Positions 41,319 to 52,572 are shown, counted from the first letter of the stretch. The stretch: DNA of 64,000 nucleotides from Crenobacter cavernae (GCF_003355495.1 NZ_CP031337.1:310001-374000); one strand, 5' to 3'. Program-made: numbers and translations. The notes: generated by a model from the letters alone, not told the origin.

Positions 41319-41343
41319 TTCGATGGACTCCGTTGCAGCCGGA

Positions 41344-42057
41344 TCAATGCGTCTGCGGCTTGAGGAAGGCGAGCCAGTGCATTTCGCAGCGGCGGAACAG
41401 CCAGACCAGGAAGAAGGCGATACAGGCGTACAGCGCTGCGGCGATGCCGAACGCCTCGAACGACGCGTAGGTCGCCGAATTGACGTCGCGCGCGACCTTC
41501 AGGATGTCGGGCACGGTCGCGGTGAAGGCCACCGTGGTCGCGTGCAGCATCAGGATCACCTCGTTGCTGTAGAACGGCAGCGCACGGCGCAAGGCGGACG
41601 GGATGATCACGCGGCGGTACAGCGTGAACTTCGACATGCCGTAGGCGCGCGCCGCCTCGATCTCGCCGTAGGGCGTCGCCTTGATCGCGCCGGCGAAGAT
41701 TTCCGTCGTGTACGCGCAGGTGTTGAGCGCGAACGCGAGCACCGTACAGTTGAAGCCCTCGCGGAAGAACGCGTTCAGCAGGTCGTGCGACTGCACCACG
41801 TTGAGGCTGTAGACGCCGGAATAAAAGATCAGCAGCTGGATATAGAGCGGCGTGCCGCGAAACACGTAGGTATAAAACCACACCGGACCGCGGAGATATG
41901 GATTCTTGGAAACCCGCGCGACCGCGAGCGGCACCGACAGCACGAAGCCGATCGCGATCGAAATCACCAGCAGCCACAAGGTCATCGCCAGACCGGACAA
42001 GTGGACGCCGTCGCTCCACAAATACGCCTGCCAGTATTCCTGAATGATTTCGATCAT
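41344..42057 (-). CDS. aotM: Basic amino acid ABC transporter permease AotM/HisM
   Basis: This 237-residue inner-membrane permease has five predicted membrane segments and the EAA loop EIEAARAYGMSKFTLYRRVIIPSALRRALP. It pairs with AotQ; its start overlaps the aotQ stop by 4 bases. Confidence 0.92.
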   Translation of the reverse strand: MIEIIQEYWQAYLWSDGVHLSGLAMTLWLLVISIAIGFVLSVPLAVARVSKNPYLRGPVWFYTYVFRGTPLYIQLLIFYSGVYSLNVVQSHDLLNAFFREGFNCTVLAFALNTCAYTTEIFAGAIKATPYGEIEAARAYGMSKFTLYRRVIIPSALRRALPFYSNEVILMLHATTVAFTATVPDILKVARDVNSATYASFEAFGIAAALYACIAFFLVWLFRRCEMHWLAFLKPQTH

Positions 42058-42743
42058 AGCTCCGCCTTTCTGACGCCGACCGAATAACGGCGCTCAAGCC
42101 AGATCAGCACCCCGTTCGACACACTGGTGATCGCCAGATAAATCAGCGCGCCGACCACGGTGAAATAAAAGAACTGCATCGACCCTTTCCCGGCGTCCTG
42201 CGTCGCCTTCACGATGTCGGACAGGCCGATGATCGACACCAGCGCGGTCGCCTTGATCAGCACCTGCCAGTTGTTGCCGATGCCCGGCAGCGCGAAACGC
42301 ATCATTTGCGGGAACAGCACGCGGCGGAACACCTTCCACGGGTTCATCCCGTACGACACCGCCGCCTCGAGCTGGCCGCGCGGCACCGACTGGAACGCGC
42401 CGCGGAAGGTCTCGGTGAAGTAGGCGCCGTAGATGAAGGCCAGCGTGACGACGCCGGCGAGGAAGGGGTCGATGTTGATCTGCTCGACTTCCAGATGGTC
42501 GGTTACCTGATTCAGGAAAATCTGGATACTGTAGAACAGCAACAACATGATCACGAGGTCGGGGATGCTGCGGATCAGCGTGGTATAGCCGGTCGCCACG
42601 CCGCGCAGCACGCGGTTGGCCGACAGCTTGGAACTCGCGCCGACGAGCCCGATCAGCACCGACGCCAGCAGCGACAACAGCGCCAGCTTGATCGTCGCCC
42701 AGGTGCCGGTGAGGATCAGCGGGCCATAGCCTTCCAGGAACAT
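42054..42743 (-). CDS. aotQ: Basic amino acid ABC transporter permease AotQ/HisQ
   Basis: This 229-residue permease carries the EAA loop QLEAAVSYGMNPWKVFRRVLFPQMMRFALPG. The start is ATG 42743 (MFLEGYGPLIL), with GGAGAG eight bases upstream. The 203-base gap to aotJ contains hairpins (for example GATAGCC/GGCTATC next to the start, and a CCGCCCC/GGGGCGG hairpin) that may reduce expression of the membrane genes relative to the binding protein. Confidence 0.92.
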   Translation of the reverse strand: MFLEGYGPLILTGTWATIKLALLSLLASVLIGLVGASSKLSANRVLRGVATGYTTLIRSIPDLVIMLLLFYSIQIFLNQVTDHLEVEQINIDPFLAGVVTLAFIYGAYFTETFRGAFQSVPRGQLEAAVSYGMNPWKVFRRVLFPQMMRFALPGIGNNWQVLIKATALVSIIGLSDIVKATQDAGKGSMQFFYFTVVGALIYLAITSVSNGVLIWLERRYSVGVRKAEL

Positions 42744-42946
42744 TGCTCTCTCTCCTTGCTCAACGGATAGCCCGGCCAACGCCGGCTATCCTTCTCGGGG
42801 GCGCGCTCTCTTCTGATATCGCGGAAACGCTCGCCCGTTGCGACGCGTCGACCCCGGGCCAGTCGCGTTTTTCGCGCCAGCCCGGGCCGATCGGCCCCGC
42901 CCTTTTGGGGCGGAGCCTGGCGTCGGCGACGCTTGGCAGACGCCGC

Positions 42947-43717
42947 TTAGTGGTAGATATCGAAGTTGAAGTACTTCTTGGAGAGGCGCTGGTAGGTGCC
43001 GTCCTTGTGCAACTCGGCGATCGCCTTGTTGATCTGCTGGCGCAGGTCGTTATCTTCCTTCCTGAGGCCGATCGCGGTGCCGGTGCCCAGCGTTTTCGGG
43101 TCGTTCAGGTTCGGGCCGGCGAACGCGAAGTCGCGGCCGCGCGCGGTCTTCAGGAAGCCGATATCGGCCTGGACCGCGTCCTGCAAGGTCGCGTCCAGAC
43201 GGCCGGATGCGAGGTCGGCCAGCACCAGGTCCTGGTTCTGGTAGGGCACCACCGCCACGCCCTTGGCTTCCCAGTAGGTCTTGGCGTAGGTTTCCTGCGT
43301 CGTGCCCTGCTCGACGCCGACGCGCTTGCCGCGCAGCGACTCGGCGGTCGGCATCAAGCTGACGCCTTTCTTCGCGACCATGCGCACCGGCGCGTTGAAC
43401 AGCTTGTCGGTGAAGGCGATCTGCTGCTGGCGCTTCTCGGTCACCGACAGCGACGACAGCACGCCGTCGAATTTCTTCGCCTTCAGCGCCGGGATCATGC
43501 CGTCGAAATCGTTCTCGACCCACACGCACTTGGCCTTCAGCTTCTCGCAGATCGCGTTGCCGAGGTCGACGTCGAAGCCGACCAGCTTGCCGTCGGGAGC
43601 CTTCGATTCGAACGGCGCGTACGACGCGTCGACGCCGAAGCGGATGACCTTCCAGTCCTTCGCATAAACACCCGTGGACGCCAGGGCGAGCACCACCGAA
43701 ATGACGAGCTTCTTCAT
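42947..43717 (-). CDS. aotJ: Arginine/ornithine periplasmic binding protein AotJ/HisJ
   Basis: This 256-residue binding protein has a signal peptide at 1-19 (cleavage after GVYA) and the type II fold motifs FGVDASYAPFESKAPDGKLVGFDVDLGNAICEKL and GRLDATLQDAVQA. It captures arginine/ornithine/lysine. The start is ATG 43717 (MKKLVIS). It is the first gene of the aotJQMP-argR run, with a 660-base upstream region. Confidence 0.93.
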   Translation of the reverse strand: MKKLVISVVLALASTGVYAKDWKVIRFGVDASYAPFESKAPDGKLVGFDVDLGNAICEKLKAKCVWVENDFDGMIPALKAKKFDGVLSSLSVTEKRQQQIAFTDKLFNAPVRMVAKKGVSLMPTAESLRGKRVGVEQGTTQETYAKTYWEAKGVAVVPYQNQDLVLADLASGRLDATLQDAVQADIGFLKTARGRDFAFAGPNLNDPKTLGTGTAIGLRKEDNDLRQQINKAIAELHKDGTYQRLSKKYFNFDIYH

Positions 43718-44326
43718 TGAGACTTCTCCGTAGACTGGTGAGACTGCGATGCGCATCGAGGCACACCGTTTTTTTTGATGCCGGTTTTTATTCAGCAACC
43801 GTGCTGGGCATTCCGAAAGATCGGCTCGCGTCCCCCTGTCTCGGCGCCACGCCTTGCGGCGAGGCGGCTTTTTCCGGGGGACGGCAAGACGCTCCATTCG
43901 GAGTGCCGGCGAGTGGATGGTTTCAGCTATTGCCCGCCCGGACAATTGTGGTCAGCACGCCCACCGCCGCGTTGCTGCACCGCAAAACCCGAAAACCAAT
44001 CAATAAATTAACCTTACAAATCAACATATTAAACATAATTTTCGTCGTATTTCAGTCGCCACCAGCCGTGCGTCTCCCCCACGACTTCTGTAGGCCTTTG
44101 TCGCTTTTGCGAAATTCGAAACGGGCGCTCGGGCGGTGTATGTGCGGCGTTTTTGCCGCAGCCCCGCGAAAAATGGCAGCGACCGCAGCGGCAAACAATG
44201 TGAAATGCCGCGTCGGCACGCGGCGTTTGGACCCCAGCCACCTCGCCCGGCCGGACGACGGCGAAACCGGATCGACAAAGGGCACGCGCCCCGGCAAGTG
44301 ATGACATCGGCGAGCCTCGTGCAGGC
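43718..44326. other. Long upstream region of aotJ, no gene
   Basis: No protein-like frame is present. The part at 43975-44060 is an AT-rich island unlike the rest of the window and probably includes the aot promoter. A TGTCGC-N8-AA half-site lies at 44099-44114 and a TGCGGC/GCCGCA hairpin at 44143-44160. The region is long enough to hold a small RNA, but none is recognised. Confidence 0.5.
44099..44114 (+). promoter_or_regulatory. ArgR-type half-site upstream of aotJ
   Basis: TGTCGC-TTTTGCGA-AA matches the TGTCGC-N8-AA half-site of Pseudomonas ArgR. It lies about 385 bases upstream of aotJ and no second half-site is seen at 21 bases, so support is modest. Confidence 0.3.
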
Positions 44327-44355
44327 TTGCCAAGCGGATGAAAAGCCGCTAAATT
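44327..44355 (+). promoter_or_regulatory. Sigma-70 promoter of tRNA-Gly
   Basis: TTGCCA (44327-44332) and TAAATT (44350-44355) are separated by exactly 17 bases. Transcription would begin near 44362, some 15 bases before the tRNA. Confidence 0.65.
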
Positions 44356-44376
44356 CGGCGGCTTCTAGCGCGGCAC

Positions 44377-44450
44377 GCGGGTGTAGCTCAATGGCAGAGC
44401 CGAAGCTTCCCAAGCTTAAGACGAGGGTTCGATTCCCTTCACCCGCTCCA
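44377..44450 (+). tRNA. tRNA-Gly (anticodon CCC)
   Basis: This is a 74-base cloverleaf. Acceptor arms are GCGGGTG and CACCCGC, followed by T and an encoded CCA at 44448-44450. The D stem is GCTC/GAGC and the T arm is GAGGG-TTCGATT-CCCTT. The anticodon loop TTCCCAA puts CCC at 44409-44411. The first anticodon-stem pair is a G-A mismatch, otherwise the structure is regular. It reads GGG codons. The asmA gene starts 50 bases later. Confidence 0.95.
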
Positions 44451-44500
44451 TCCCGCCTTCCCTCCCTGACGCCCTCAACCTCCAGCGAGACCTCGACGTC

Positions 44501-46660
<2,160 letters not shown>

Positions 46661-46677
46661 ACGCTTTCGCCCGCATG

Positions 46678-46719
46678 AAAAAAAGCTCGGCCAACCGTCG
46701 AGGGTTGGCCGAGCTTTTT
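46678..46719. terminator. Terminator of asmA from an inverted repeat pair
   Basis: AAAAGCTCGGCCAACC (46683-46696) and GGTTGGCCGAGCTTTT (46703-46717) pair in a 14-bp stem with A- and T-tracts. It can act on both strands, including on the pseudogene transcript from the other side. Confidence 0.85.
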
Positions 46720-46763
46720 CGTATCCTTCAATTCGCGCCGCTTGCGGGCTACGGCGGCATGAC

Positions 46764-47098
46764 TCAGGCGTCAGGAGGCCGCGCCTTGCGCCTCGGCCAC
46801 CATCGTCCCAACACGAGGCCCACAACGAATACGGCAGCGAACAGCGTCCCGGCGCCACCGCCCCCCCGGACTGGGCATCCGTGCAGACGGCGGCGGCCAG
46901 TTCCGGCACCGTCAGCTGCGTCATTTTCGCAATGTCACCGACGCCGTAAACGCAGATCTCGCCGCTTTACAGCGAACAGAAATGCTCTGCCGGGCATTGC
47001 TTCAATATCTTCTGCTCGGCCCCTTCACCGCAGACAGCCCCCGCCCCCTTGAGCACCTTGAGCGTGAGCTCCGGGTGTTTTGTAAGCTGCTCAGGCAC
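46764..47098 (-). pseudogene. Disrupted small membrane-anchored protein gene (nonsense plus frameshift)
   Basis: From GTG 47098 the minus strand encodes VPEQLTKHPELTLKVLKG and a Cys-rich segment ending CPAEHFCSL, then a TAA at 46969-46967. The same frame continues with GEICVYGVGDIAKMTQLTVPEL to a run of seven G (C at 46861-46867 on the plus strand). One more G would join it to a frame encoding GTLFAAVFVVGLVLGRWWPRRK, a membrane anchor with a basic tail, ending at 46764. Protein-like sequence on both sides of both lesions supports one damaged gene. The family is unknown. Confidence 0.65.
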
Positions 47099-47173
47099 GC
47101 TCAGCCCCCGTCGCGACGCGGGCGGCCCCGCATTCACTTCATGCTAGCCGCGCCCGACGGGCAGGCAAGACAC

Positions 47174-49141
47174 TCAGCCTTGTAGCAACAGGTTCTCCGC
47201 GCTCGCCAGCGCCTCGGGCTCGCCGAACAGGATCAGCACGTCGTCGCGCATCAGCTCGAACTCGTCGCAAAAATCGGTGCGGCGGAAGTTATTGCGGCGC
47301 ACCGCCTTCAGTTCGACGCCGGCGGTTTCCAGCTTGAGTTGGCCGAGACGCTGGCCGATCGCCGCCGCGCCCTCGGGCAGCACGACGCTGTAGAGGCGCG
47401 GCTGCAGGAATTCGTCGAGACCGTCGGTGTCGTCGCTCATGCCGCGGAAGAAGCCGCGAAATAGCGCATAGCGCTCCTCGCGCACCGCGCGGATGCGTTT
47501 GATGACCCGGTTCAGCGGAACGCCGACCACCATCAGCGCGTGCGACGCGAGCATCAGGCTGCCTTCCATGATCTCGGCGACGACCTCGTCGGCGCCGGCG
47601 CGGCGCAGCACGTCGATGTCGGTGTCGTCGACGGTGCGCACGATCACCGGCAGCCCGGGGCGCTGTGCGTGTACCGCGTCCATGATGCGCAGCGCCGCGT
47701 GCGTGTCCGCGAACGAAATCACCAGCGCCTTGGCGCGCATCAGGCCGGCCGCCAGCAGCACTTCCTTCTTGCCGGCGTCGCCGAACACCACCGATTCGCC
47801 GGCCTCGCCCGCCTCGCGGATGCGCTCCGGGTCCATGTCGAGCGCGAAGATCGGGATGTCCTCGGCCTCCAAGAGGCGCGCCAGCGCCTGGCCGCTGCGG
47901 CCGTAGCCACAGATGATCACGTGCTCGTCCTTCATCATGCTCTCGACCAGGACCTGGTGCAGGCTCGCCGCCTGCAGCGCCCAGTCCTGCTTGATGAGCT
48001 TGCGCGTGATCGCGTCGCCGTGCTGGATCAGGAACGGTGCGACCAGCATCGACAACACCACCGCGGCGATCGCCGCCTGCGTGAGCCCGGCCGGCATCAG
48101 CCCGAGGTTGGCCGACAGCGCCAACAGCACGAAGCCGAATTCGCCGCCGTGCGCCAGCGCCAGCGCACCGCGCAGACTCTCGTTCGAGCGGTGGCCGAAC
48201 GCGCGCGCCAGACCGAACACCACGCCGAGCTTGACCGGCACCAGCAGGAACAGGAGCAGCAGCACCTCCTTCCAGCGGTCGACGAACACGGCCAGCTCGA
48301 GCCGCATGCCGATGGTGATGAAGAAGAAGCCGAGCAGGATGTCGCGGAACGGACGGATGTCATCCTCGACCTGGTAGCGGTACTCGGTCTCCGAGATCAG
48401 CATGCCGGCGACGAAGGCGCCGAGCGCGAGGGACAGCCCCGACAGCTCGGTCAGGTAGGCGACGCCGAGCGTCACCAAGAGCACGTTGATCATAAACAGC
48501 TCGCCCGAGCGCTGGCGCGCGACGAGATGGAACCACGGCCTGAGCAGCTTCTGGCCGAAGAACAGCAACAGCGCCATCACCGCCACGATCTTCACACCGG
48601 CCAGCCCCAACTCCATCCACAGCCCGTCGCCGCCCGCAGCCAGCGCCGGCAGCAGGATCAAGAGCGGCACGACGGCCAGGTCCTGGAACAGCAACACGCC
48701 GATCGCCAGCTGGCCGTGCGCTTGTGCCAGCTCCAGCCGCTCGGCCAACAGCTTGCTGACGATCGCCGTCGACGACAGCGCCAGCGCGCCGCCGATCGCG
48801 ACGCCGGCCAAGAGATTGCCGGTGATCGCGCCCGCGACACCGACGATCAGCAGCATGGTCACCACCACCTGCGCGAGCCCGACGCCGAACACCAGCCGGC
48901 GCATCGCCTGCAATTTGGGTAGCGAGAACTCGAGGCCGATAGTAAACATCATAAACACGATGCCGATCTCGCCGAGGAAGCGGGTCTCCTCACTGTCGGG
49001 GATCAGGCTGGCGACGCCGGGTCCGGCCAGAAAGCCGGCCACCAGATAGCCCAGCATGGGCGGCACCTTCAGGCTGCGGCACAGCGTGACCGACAGCACC
49101 GCCGCCAACAGCACGACCACGATCGGGGCCAGTGAATGCAT
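47174..49141 (-). CDS. Kef-type K+/H+ antiporter (CPA2) with TrkA-N and TrkA-C domains
   Basis: This 655-residue protein has a 12-13 segment CPA2 transport domain (GIVFMMFTIGLEFSLPKL, GALALSSTAIVSKLL, LLFQDLAVVPLLI). A RCK/TrkA-N NAD-binding domain follows (VIICGYGRSGQALARLLEAE, about residue 405) and then a C-terminal TrkA-C domain. KefB/KefC release K+ to acidify the cytoplasm against electrophiles; no KefF/G-type partner is next to it. The start is ATG 49141. Confidence 0.9.
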   Translation of the reverse strand: MHSLAPIVVVLLAAVLSVTLCRSLKVPPMLGYLVAGFLAGPGVASLIPDSEETRFLGEIGIVFMMFTIGLEFSLPKLQAMRRLVFGVGLAQVVVTMLLIVGVAGAITGNLLAGVAIGGALALSSTAIVSKLLAERLELAQAHGQLAIGVLLFQDLAVVPLLILLPALAAGGDGLWMELGLAGVKIVAVMALLLFFGQKLLRPWFHLVARQRSGELFMINVLLVTLGVAYLTELSGLSLALGAFVAGMLISETEYRYQVEDDIRPFRDILLGFFFITIGMRLELAVFVDRWKEVLLLLFLLVPVKLGVVFGLARAFGHRSNESLRGALALAHGGEFGFVLLALSANLGLMPAGLTQAAIAAVVLSMLVAPFLIQHGDAITRKLIKQDWALQAASLHQVLVESMMKDEHVIICGYGRSGQALARLLEAEDIPIFALDMDPERIREAGEAGESVVFGDAGKKEVLLAAGLMRAKALVISFADTHAALRIMDAVHAQRPGLPVIVRTVDDTDIDVLRRAGADEVVAEIMEGSLMLASHALMVVGVPLNRVIKRIRAVREERYALFRGFFRGMSDDTDGLDEFLQPRLYSVVLPEGAAAIGQRLGQLKLETAGVELKAVRRNNFRRTDFCDEFELMRDDVLILFGEPEALASAENLLLQG

Positions 49142-49266
49142 GAATGCTCGCTTTCCGGGATGGGGGACAACGACAGGGCGGCCGGTCACTTCAATAAACT
49201 CTGTTAAGCAAAAGCCGCACCAGGCCGTCGAGTCACCGGATTATAACCTTGATATACTCTCGCCCT

Positions 49267-50247
49267 ATGGATACCTCCGTGAATCGACAGCGCCTGGAAG
49301 CGGCGCGCCAGGTCCTCGCCATCGAAGCCGAGGCGATCTCGCAACTGGCCGAACGGCTCGACGAACATTTCGCCCGGGCGGTCGAAGCCATCCTCGCCTG
49401 CAGCGGCCGCGTGGTCGTGATCGGCATCGGCAAGTCCGGCCACATCGGCCGCAAGATCGCCGCCACGCTCGCGTCGACCGGCACGCCGGCCTTCTTCGTC
49501 CATCCGGCCGAGGCGGCGCACGGCGACCTCGGCATGATCACCGCCGACGACGTGGTGCTGATGCTGTCCAACTCGGGCGAGAGCGACGAAGTGCTGACCT
49601 TGCTGCCGGCCTTGAAACGCAAGGGCCTGACGCTGATCAGCCTGACCGGCCGCCCCGAGTCGACGCTCGCGCGCGAAGCCGACCTGCACCTGAACGCCCA
49701 GATCGAGAAGGAGGCCTGCCCGCTCGGCCTCGCGCCGACCGCCAGCACCACCGCGGCCTTGGCGCTCGGCGACGCGCTGGCGGTCACGCTCTTGTCCGAG
49801 CGCGGTTTCGCGCCGGAAGACTTCGCGCTGTCGCATCCGGGCGGCAGCCTCGGCCGACGCCTGCTGGTGCACGTGCGCGACGTGATGCACGGCGGCGAAG
49901 CGCTGCCGGTGGTCAGAAGCGGTACGTCGCTGAAAGACGCGCTGCTCGAGATGACCAAGAAGGGTCTCGGCATGACCGCGGTGCTCGACGACAAGGACCA
50001 GCTCGCCGGCATCTTCACCGACGGCGACCTGAGGCGCACGCTCGACAAGACGCTGGACCTGGCCGGTCTGACCGTCGACGCGGTGATGTTCCGTACGCCG
50101 CGCACCGTCAATGAGGCCCGGCTCGCCAGCGAAGCGGCCAAGCTGATGGAAGAACACAAGGTCAACGGGCTGCTGGTGCTCGACGATGCCGGCAAGCTCG
50201 TCGGCGCGCTCAATATGCACGACCTCCTCAAGGCCGGGGTCGTTTAA
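49267..50247 (+). CDS. kdsD: Arabinose-5-phosphate isomerase KdsD
   Basis: This 326-residue protein has a SIS domain (VVVIGIGKSGHIGRKIAATLASTGTPAFFVHPAEAAHGDLG) and two C-terminal CBS domains. It converts ribulose-5-phosphate to arabinose-5-phosphate for Kdo. The start is ATG 49267. It opens a ten-gene run (kdsD to rapZ) with overlaps or very short gaps, in the order typical of betaproteobacteria. Confidence 0.95.
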   Translation: MDTSVNRQRLEAARQVLAIEAEAISQLAERLDEHFARAVEAILACSGRVVVIGIGKSGHIGRKIAATLASTGTPAFFVHPAEAAHGDLGMITADDVVLMLSNSGESDEVLTLLPALKRKGLTLISLTGRPESTLAREADLHLNAQIEKEACPLGLAPTASTTAALALGDALAVTLLSERGFAPEDFALSHPGGSLGRRLLVHVRDVMHGGEALPVVRSGTSLKDALLEMTKKGLGMTAVLDDKDQLAGIFTDGDLRRTLDKTLDLAGLTVDAVMFRTPRTVNEARLASEAAKLMEEHKVNGLLVLDDAGKLVGALNMHDLLKAGVV

Positions 50248-50256
50248 GGAATTCGA

Positions 50257-50781
50257 ATGCAAAGCTTTCAGGAACTGGCGCGGCGCGTGAAGCTGCTGAT
50301 CATGGACGTCGACGGCGTGCTGACCGACGGAAGCATCTTCATCAGCGCGACCGGCGAGGAACTCAAGGCGTTCAACACGCTCGACGGCCACGGCCTCAAG
50401 ATGCTGCAGTCGACCGGCGTGAAGCTCGCCATCATCACCGGCCGCGACGCGCCGGGCGTCGCCCACCGCGCGAAGGGGCTCGGCATCGACTACTACTACG
50501 CCGGCATCCACGACAAGCGCGCGACCTTGGCCGAGCTGCTGGAAACGACCGGCCTCACCGCCGAGGAATGCGCGTACATCGGCGACGACGTGGTCGACCT
50601 GCCGGTGATGATCCGCGTCGGCCTGTCGGTCGCCGTGCCCGAGGCGCCGAGCCTGGTCCTCCAGCACGCGCACTACGTCACCGGCGCATCCGGCGGCGCC
50701 GGCGCAGTACGCGAACTGACCGAGCGCATCATGCAGGCGCAGGGCACCTTCGACGCGCTGATGGCGCGCTACCTCGAATGA
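50257..50781 (+). CDS. kdsC: 3-deoxy-D-manno-octulosonate-8-phosphate phosphatase KdsC
   Basis: This 174-residue HAD phosphatase has the nucleophile Asp17 and acid/base Asp19 in IMDVDGVLTDG, Thr in AIITGRDA and the third motif in YIGDDVVDLPVM. It dephosphorylates Kdo-8-phosphate. Its stop overlaps the lptC start (ATGA). Leu-Ala-Glu at 50527 is an in-frame repeat copy. Confidence 0.95.
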   Translation: MQSFQELARRVKLLIMDVDGVLTDGSIFISATGEELKAFNTLDGHGLKMLQSTGVKLAIITGRDAPGVAHRAKGLGIDYYYAGIHDKRATLAELLETTGLTAEECAYIGDDVVDLPVMIRVGLSVAVPEAPSLVLQHAHYVTGASGGAGAVRELTERIMQAQGTFDALMARYLE

Positions 50782-51338
50782 TCCGCCCGCACCGGCTGTT
50801 TCCGATCGCGCTCGTCGGCCTGATGGCGATGCTCGCTTTCTGGCTCGACCAGATCTCGCGCTGGAGCCCGTCGGGCAAGGAGCTCGACCCGAGCCGTCCC
50901 GAGTACACGGTCGAAGACTTCAGTGCGACGCGCTTTGACGCGCAAGGCCGCATCCAGGAACGCCTCGTCGCCAAACAGGGCTGGCAGTTCCCCAAGCAGC
51001 CCGACCTCCACCTGCGCGAGGCCGTGCTCGACAACTACCAGGCCGGCGCGCTCGCCTACCGCGCCGCCGGCGCCATCGCGCGCTACAACCGGCAGGACGG
51101 CATCGCCTTTCTCGAACAGAAGGCGCACTTCTTCAAGCCGGGCGTCGCCGGCCAGCCGGACACCCACGTCTACGGCAGCCGGATCACGATCAACACGCGT
51201 ACGCGCGTCGCCAGCGCCAAGACGCCGGTGGAAATCCACTATGGCGAGTCGATCGCCAACGCCATCGGTTTCGAATACCAGCAGCAGAAGGGCCTGTTGC
51301 GGCTCCTCTCCCACGCAAGGGTGAAATATGTACAGTAA
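50778..51338 (+). CDS. lptC: LPS export protein LptC
   Basis: This 186-residue protein has an N-terminal membrane anchor (about 6-24) and a periplasmic beta-jellyroll; YTVEDFSATRFDAQGRIQERLVAKQGWQFP is typical of LptC. It takes LPS from LptBFG and passes it to LptA. The last 11 bases overlap lptA. Confidence 0.92.
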   Translation: MIRPHRLFPIALVGLMAMLAFWLDQISRWSPSGKELDPSRPEYTVEDFSATRFDAQGRIQERLVAKQGWQFPKQPDLHLREAVLDNYQAGALAYRAAGAIARYNRQDGIAFLEQKAHFFKPGVAGQPDTHVYGSRITINTRTRVASAKTPVEIHYGESIANAIGFEYQQQKGLLRLLSHARVKYVQ

Positions 51339-51837
51339 GCTTTTGACCGCGGTCCTCGTCGGCCTGGCCACGCTGCCGGCCTGGGCGGAAAAGGCCGACC
51401 AGAAGAAGCCGATCGAGATCAGCGCCGACGCCGGCACGCTCGACCAGCTCAAGGGCGTCACCGTCTGGCAGGGCAACGTGATCGTGATCCAGGGCACGCT
51501 CAAGGCGACCGCCGACCAGCTGACCGTCACCCGCGACGCGCAGGGCCGCCAGACGCTGCAGGGCATAGGCCGCCCGGCCACCTTCCGCCAGAAACTCGAA
51601 GCCCGCCCCGAGTACGTCGAAGGCCAGGGTTCGCGCGTCGACTACACCAGCGCCAGCAACCAGGTCGTGCTCACCGGCAATGCGCGCGTCAAGCGCGGCG
51701 CCGACGTCGTCACCGGCGGAGTCATCACCTACAACACCGAGACCGAGGTCTACCAGGTCAGCGGCGGCAGCGTGCAGGGCCCGAACAAGGGTCGCGTCAC
51801 CGTGATCCTGCAACCGAAGGACGAAGGCCAGAAATGA
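51328..51837 (+). CDS. lptA: LPS transport periplasmic protein LptA
   Basis: This 169-residue protein has a signal peptide at 1-20 (cleavage after LPAWA) and OstA-type strands (IEISADAGTLDQLKGVTVWQGNVIVIQGT, VVLTGNARVKRGADVVTGGVITYNTET). It bridges LptC to LptD across the periplasm. Its stop overlaps the lptB start. Confidence 0.94.
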   Translation: MYSKLLTAVLVGLATLPAWAEKADQKKPIEISADAGTLDQLKGVTVWQGNVIVIQGTLKATADQLTVTRDAQGRQTLQGIGRPATFRQKLEARPEYVEGQGSRVDYTSASNQVVLTGNARVKRGADVVTGGVITYNTETEVYQVSGGSVQGPNKGRVTVILQPKDEGQK

Positions 51838-52562
51838 CGCAGAGCCAGCTCACCGTCCGCCACCTGCAGAAACGCTTCAAGAAGCGCGCCGTCGTGCGCG
51901 ACGTGTCGCTCGACATCGCCAGCGGCGAGGTCGTCGGCCTCTTGGGGCCGAACGGCGCCGGCAAGACGACCAGCTTCTACATGATCGTCGGCCTCGTCGC
52001 GGCCGACGGTGGCGAGATCGAACTGGACGGCACTGTCATCACCCGCCTGCCGATCCACAAGCGCGCACGCATGGGGCTCGGCTACCTGCCGCAGGAAGCG
52101 TCGATCTTCCGCAGGATGACGGTCGAGGAAAACATCCGCGCCGTGCTCGAGATCGGCGGCCTGAAGGGCGAGAACCTCGATAAGGAGCTCGAACTCCTGC
52201 TCGACGACCTCAACATCGCCCACCTTCGCGACACCAACGCGCTGGCGCTGTCCGGCGGCGAACGACGCCGCGTCGAGATCGCGCGCGTGCTCGCCACGCG
52301 GCCGCGCTTCATCCTGCTCGACGAACCGTTCGCCGGCGTCGACCCGATCGCGGTGATCGACATCCAGAAGATCATCGCCTTCCTGCGCGAGCGCGGCATC
52401 GGCGTCCTGATCACCGACCACAACGTGCGCGAAACGCTGCGCATCTGCGATCGCGCCTATATCATCAGTGAAGGCGCTGTGCTCGCCTCGGGCGAACCGG
52501 ACACGCTCGTCAACGACGAGAAGGTTCGCGAAGTCTATCTCGGCGAGCACTTCCACCTGTAA
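51834..52562 (+). CDS. lptB: LPS export ABC transporter ATPase LptB
   Basis: This 242-residue ABC ATPase has Walker A GPNGAGKTT (residues 38-46), signature LSGGERRRVEIARVLATRP and Walker B FILLDEPFAGVDP. It powers LPS extraction by LptFG, which are encoded elsewhere. rpoN follows 10 bases later. Confidence 0.96.
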   Translation: MTQSQLTVRHLQKRFKKRAVVRDVSLDIASGEVVGLLGPNGAGKTTSFYMIVGLVAADGGEIELDGTVITRLPIHKRARMGLGYLPQEASIFRRMTVEENIRAVLEIGGLKGENLDKELELLLDDLNIAHLRDTNALALSGGERRRVEIARVLATRPRFILLDEPFAGVDPIAVIDIQKIIAFLRERGIGVLITDHNVRETLRICDRAYIISEGAVLASGEPDTLVNDEKVREVYLGEHFHL

Positions 52563-52572
52563 TGGCCACGCC

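Noticed and set aside
46675..47052. Plus-strand open frame after asmA
   Set aside because: It begins inside the terminator and encodes Arg/Pro/Ser-rich noise; the opposite strand explains the sequence as a damaged gene.
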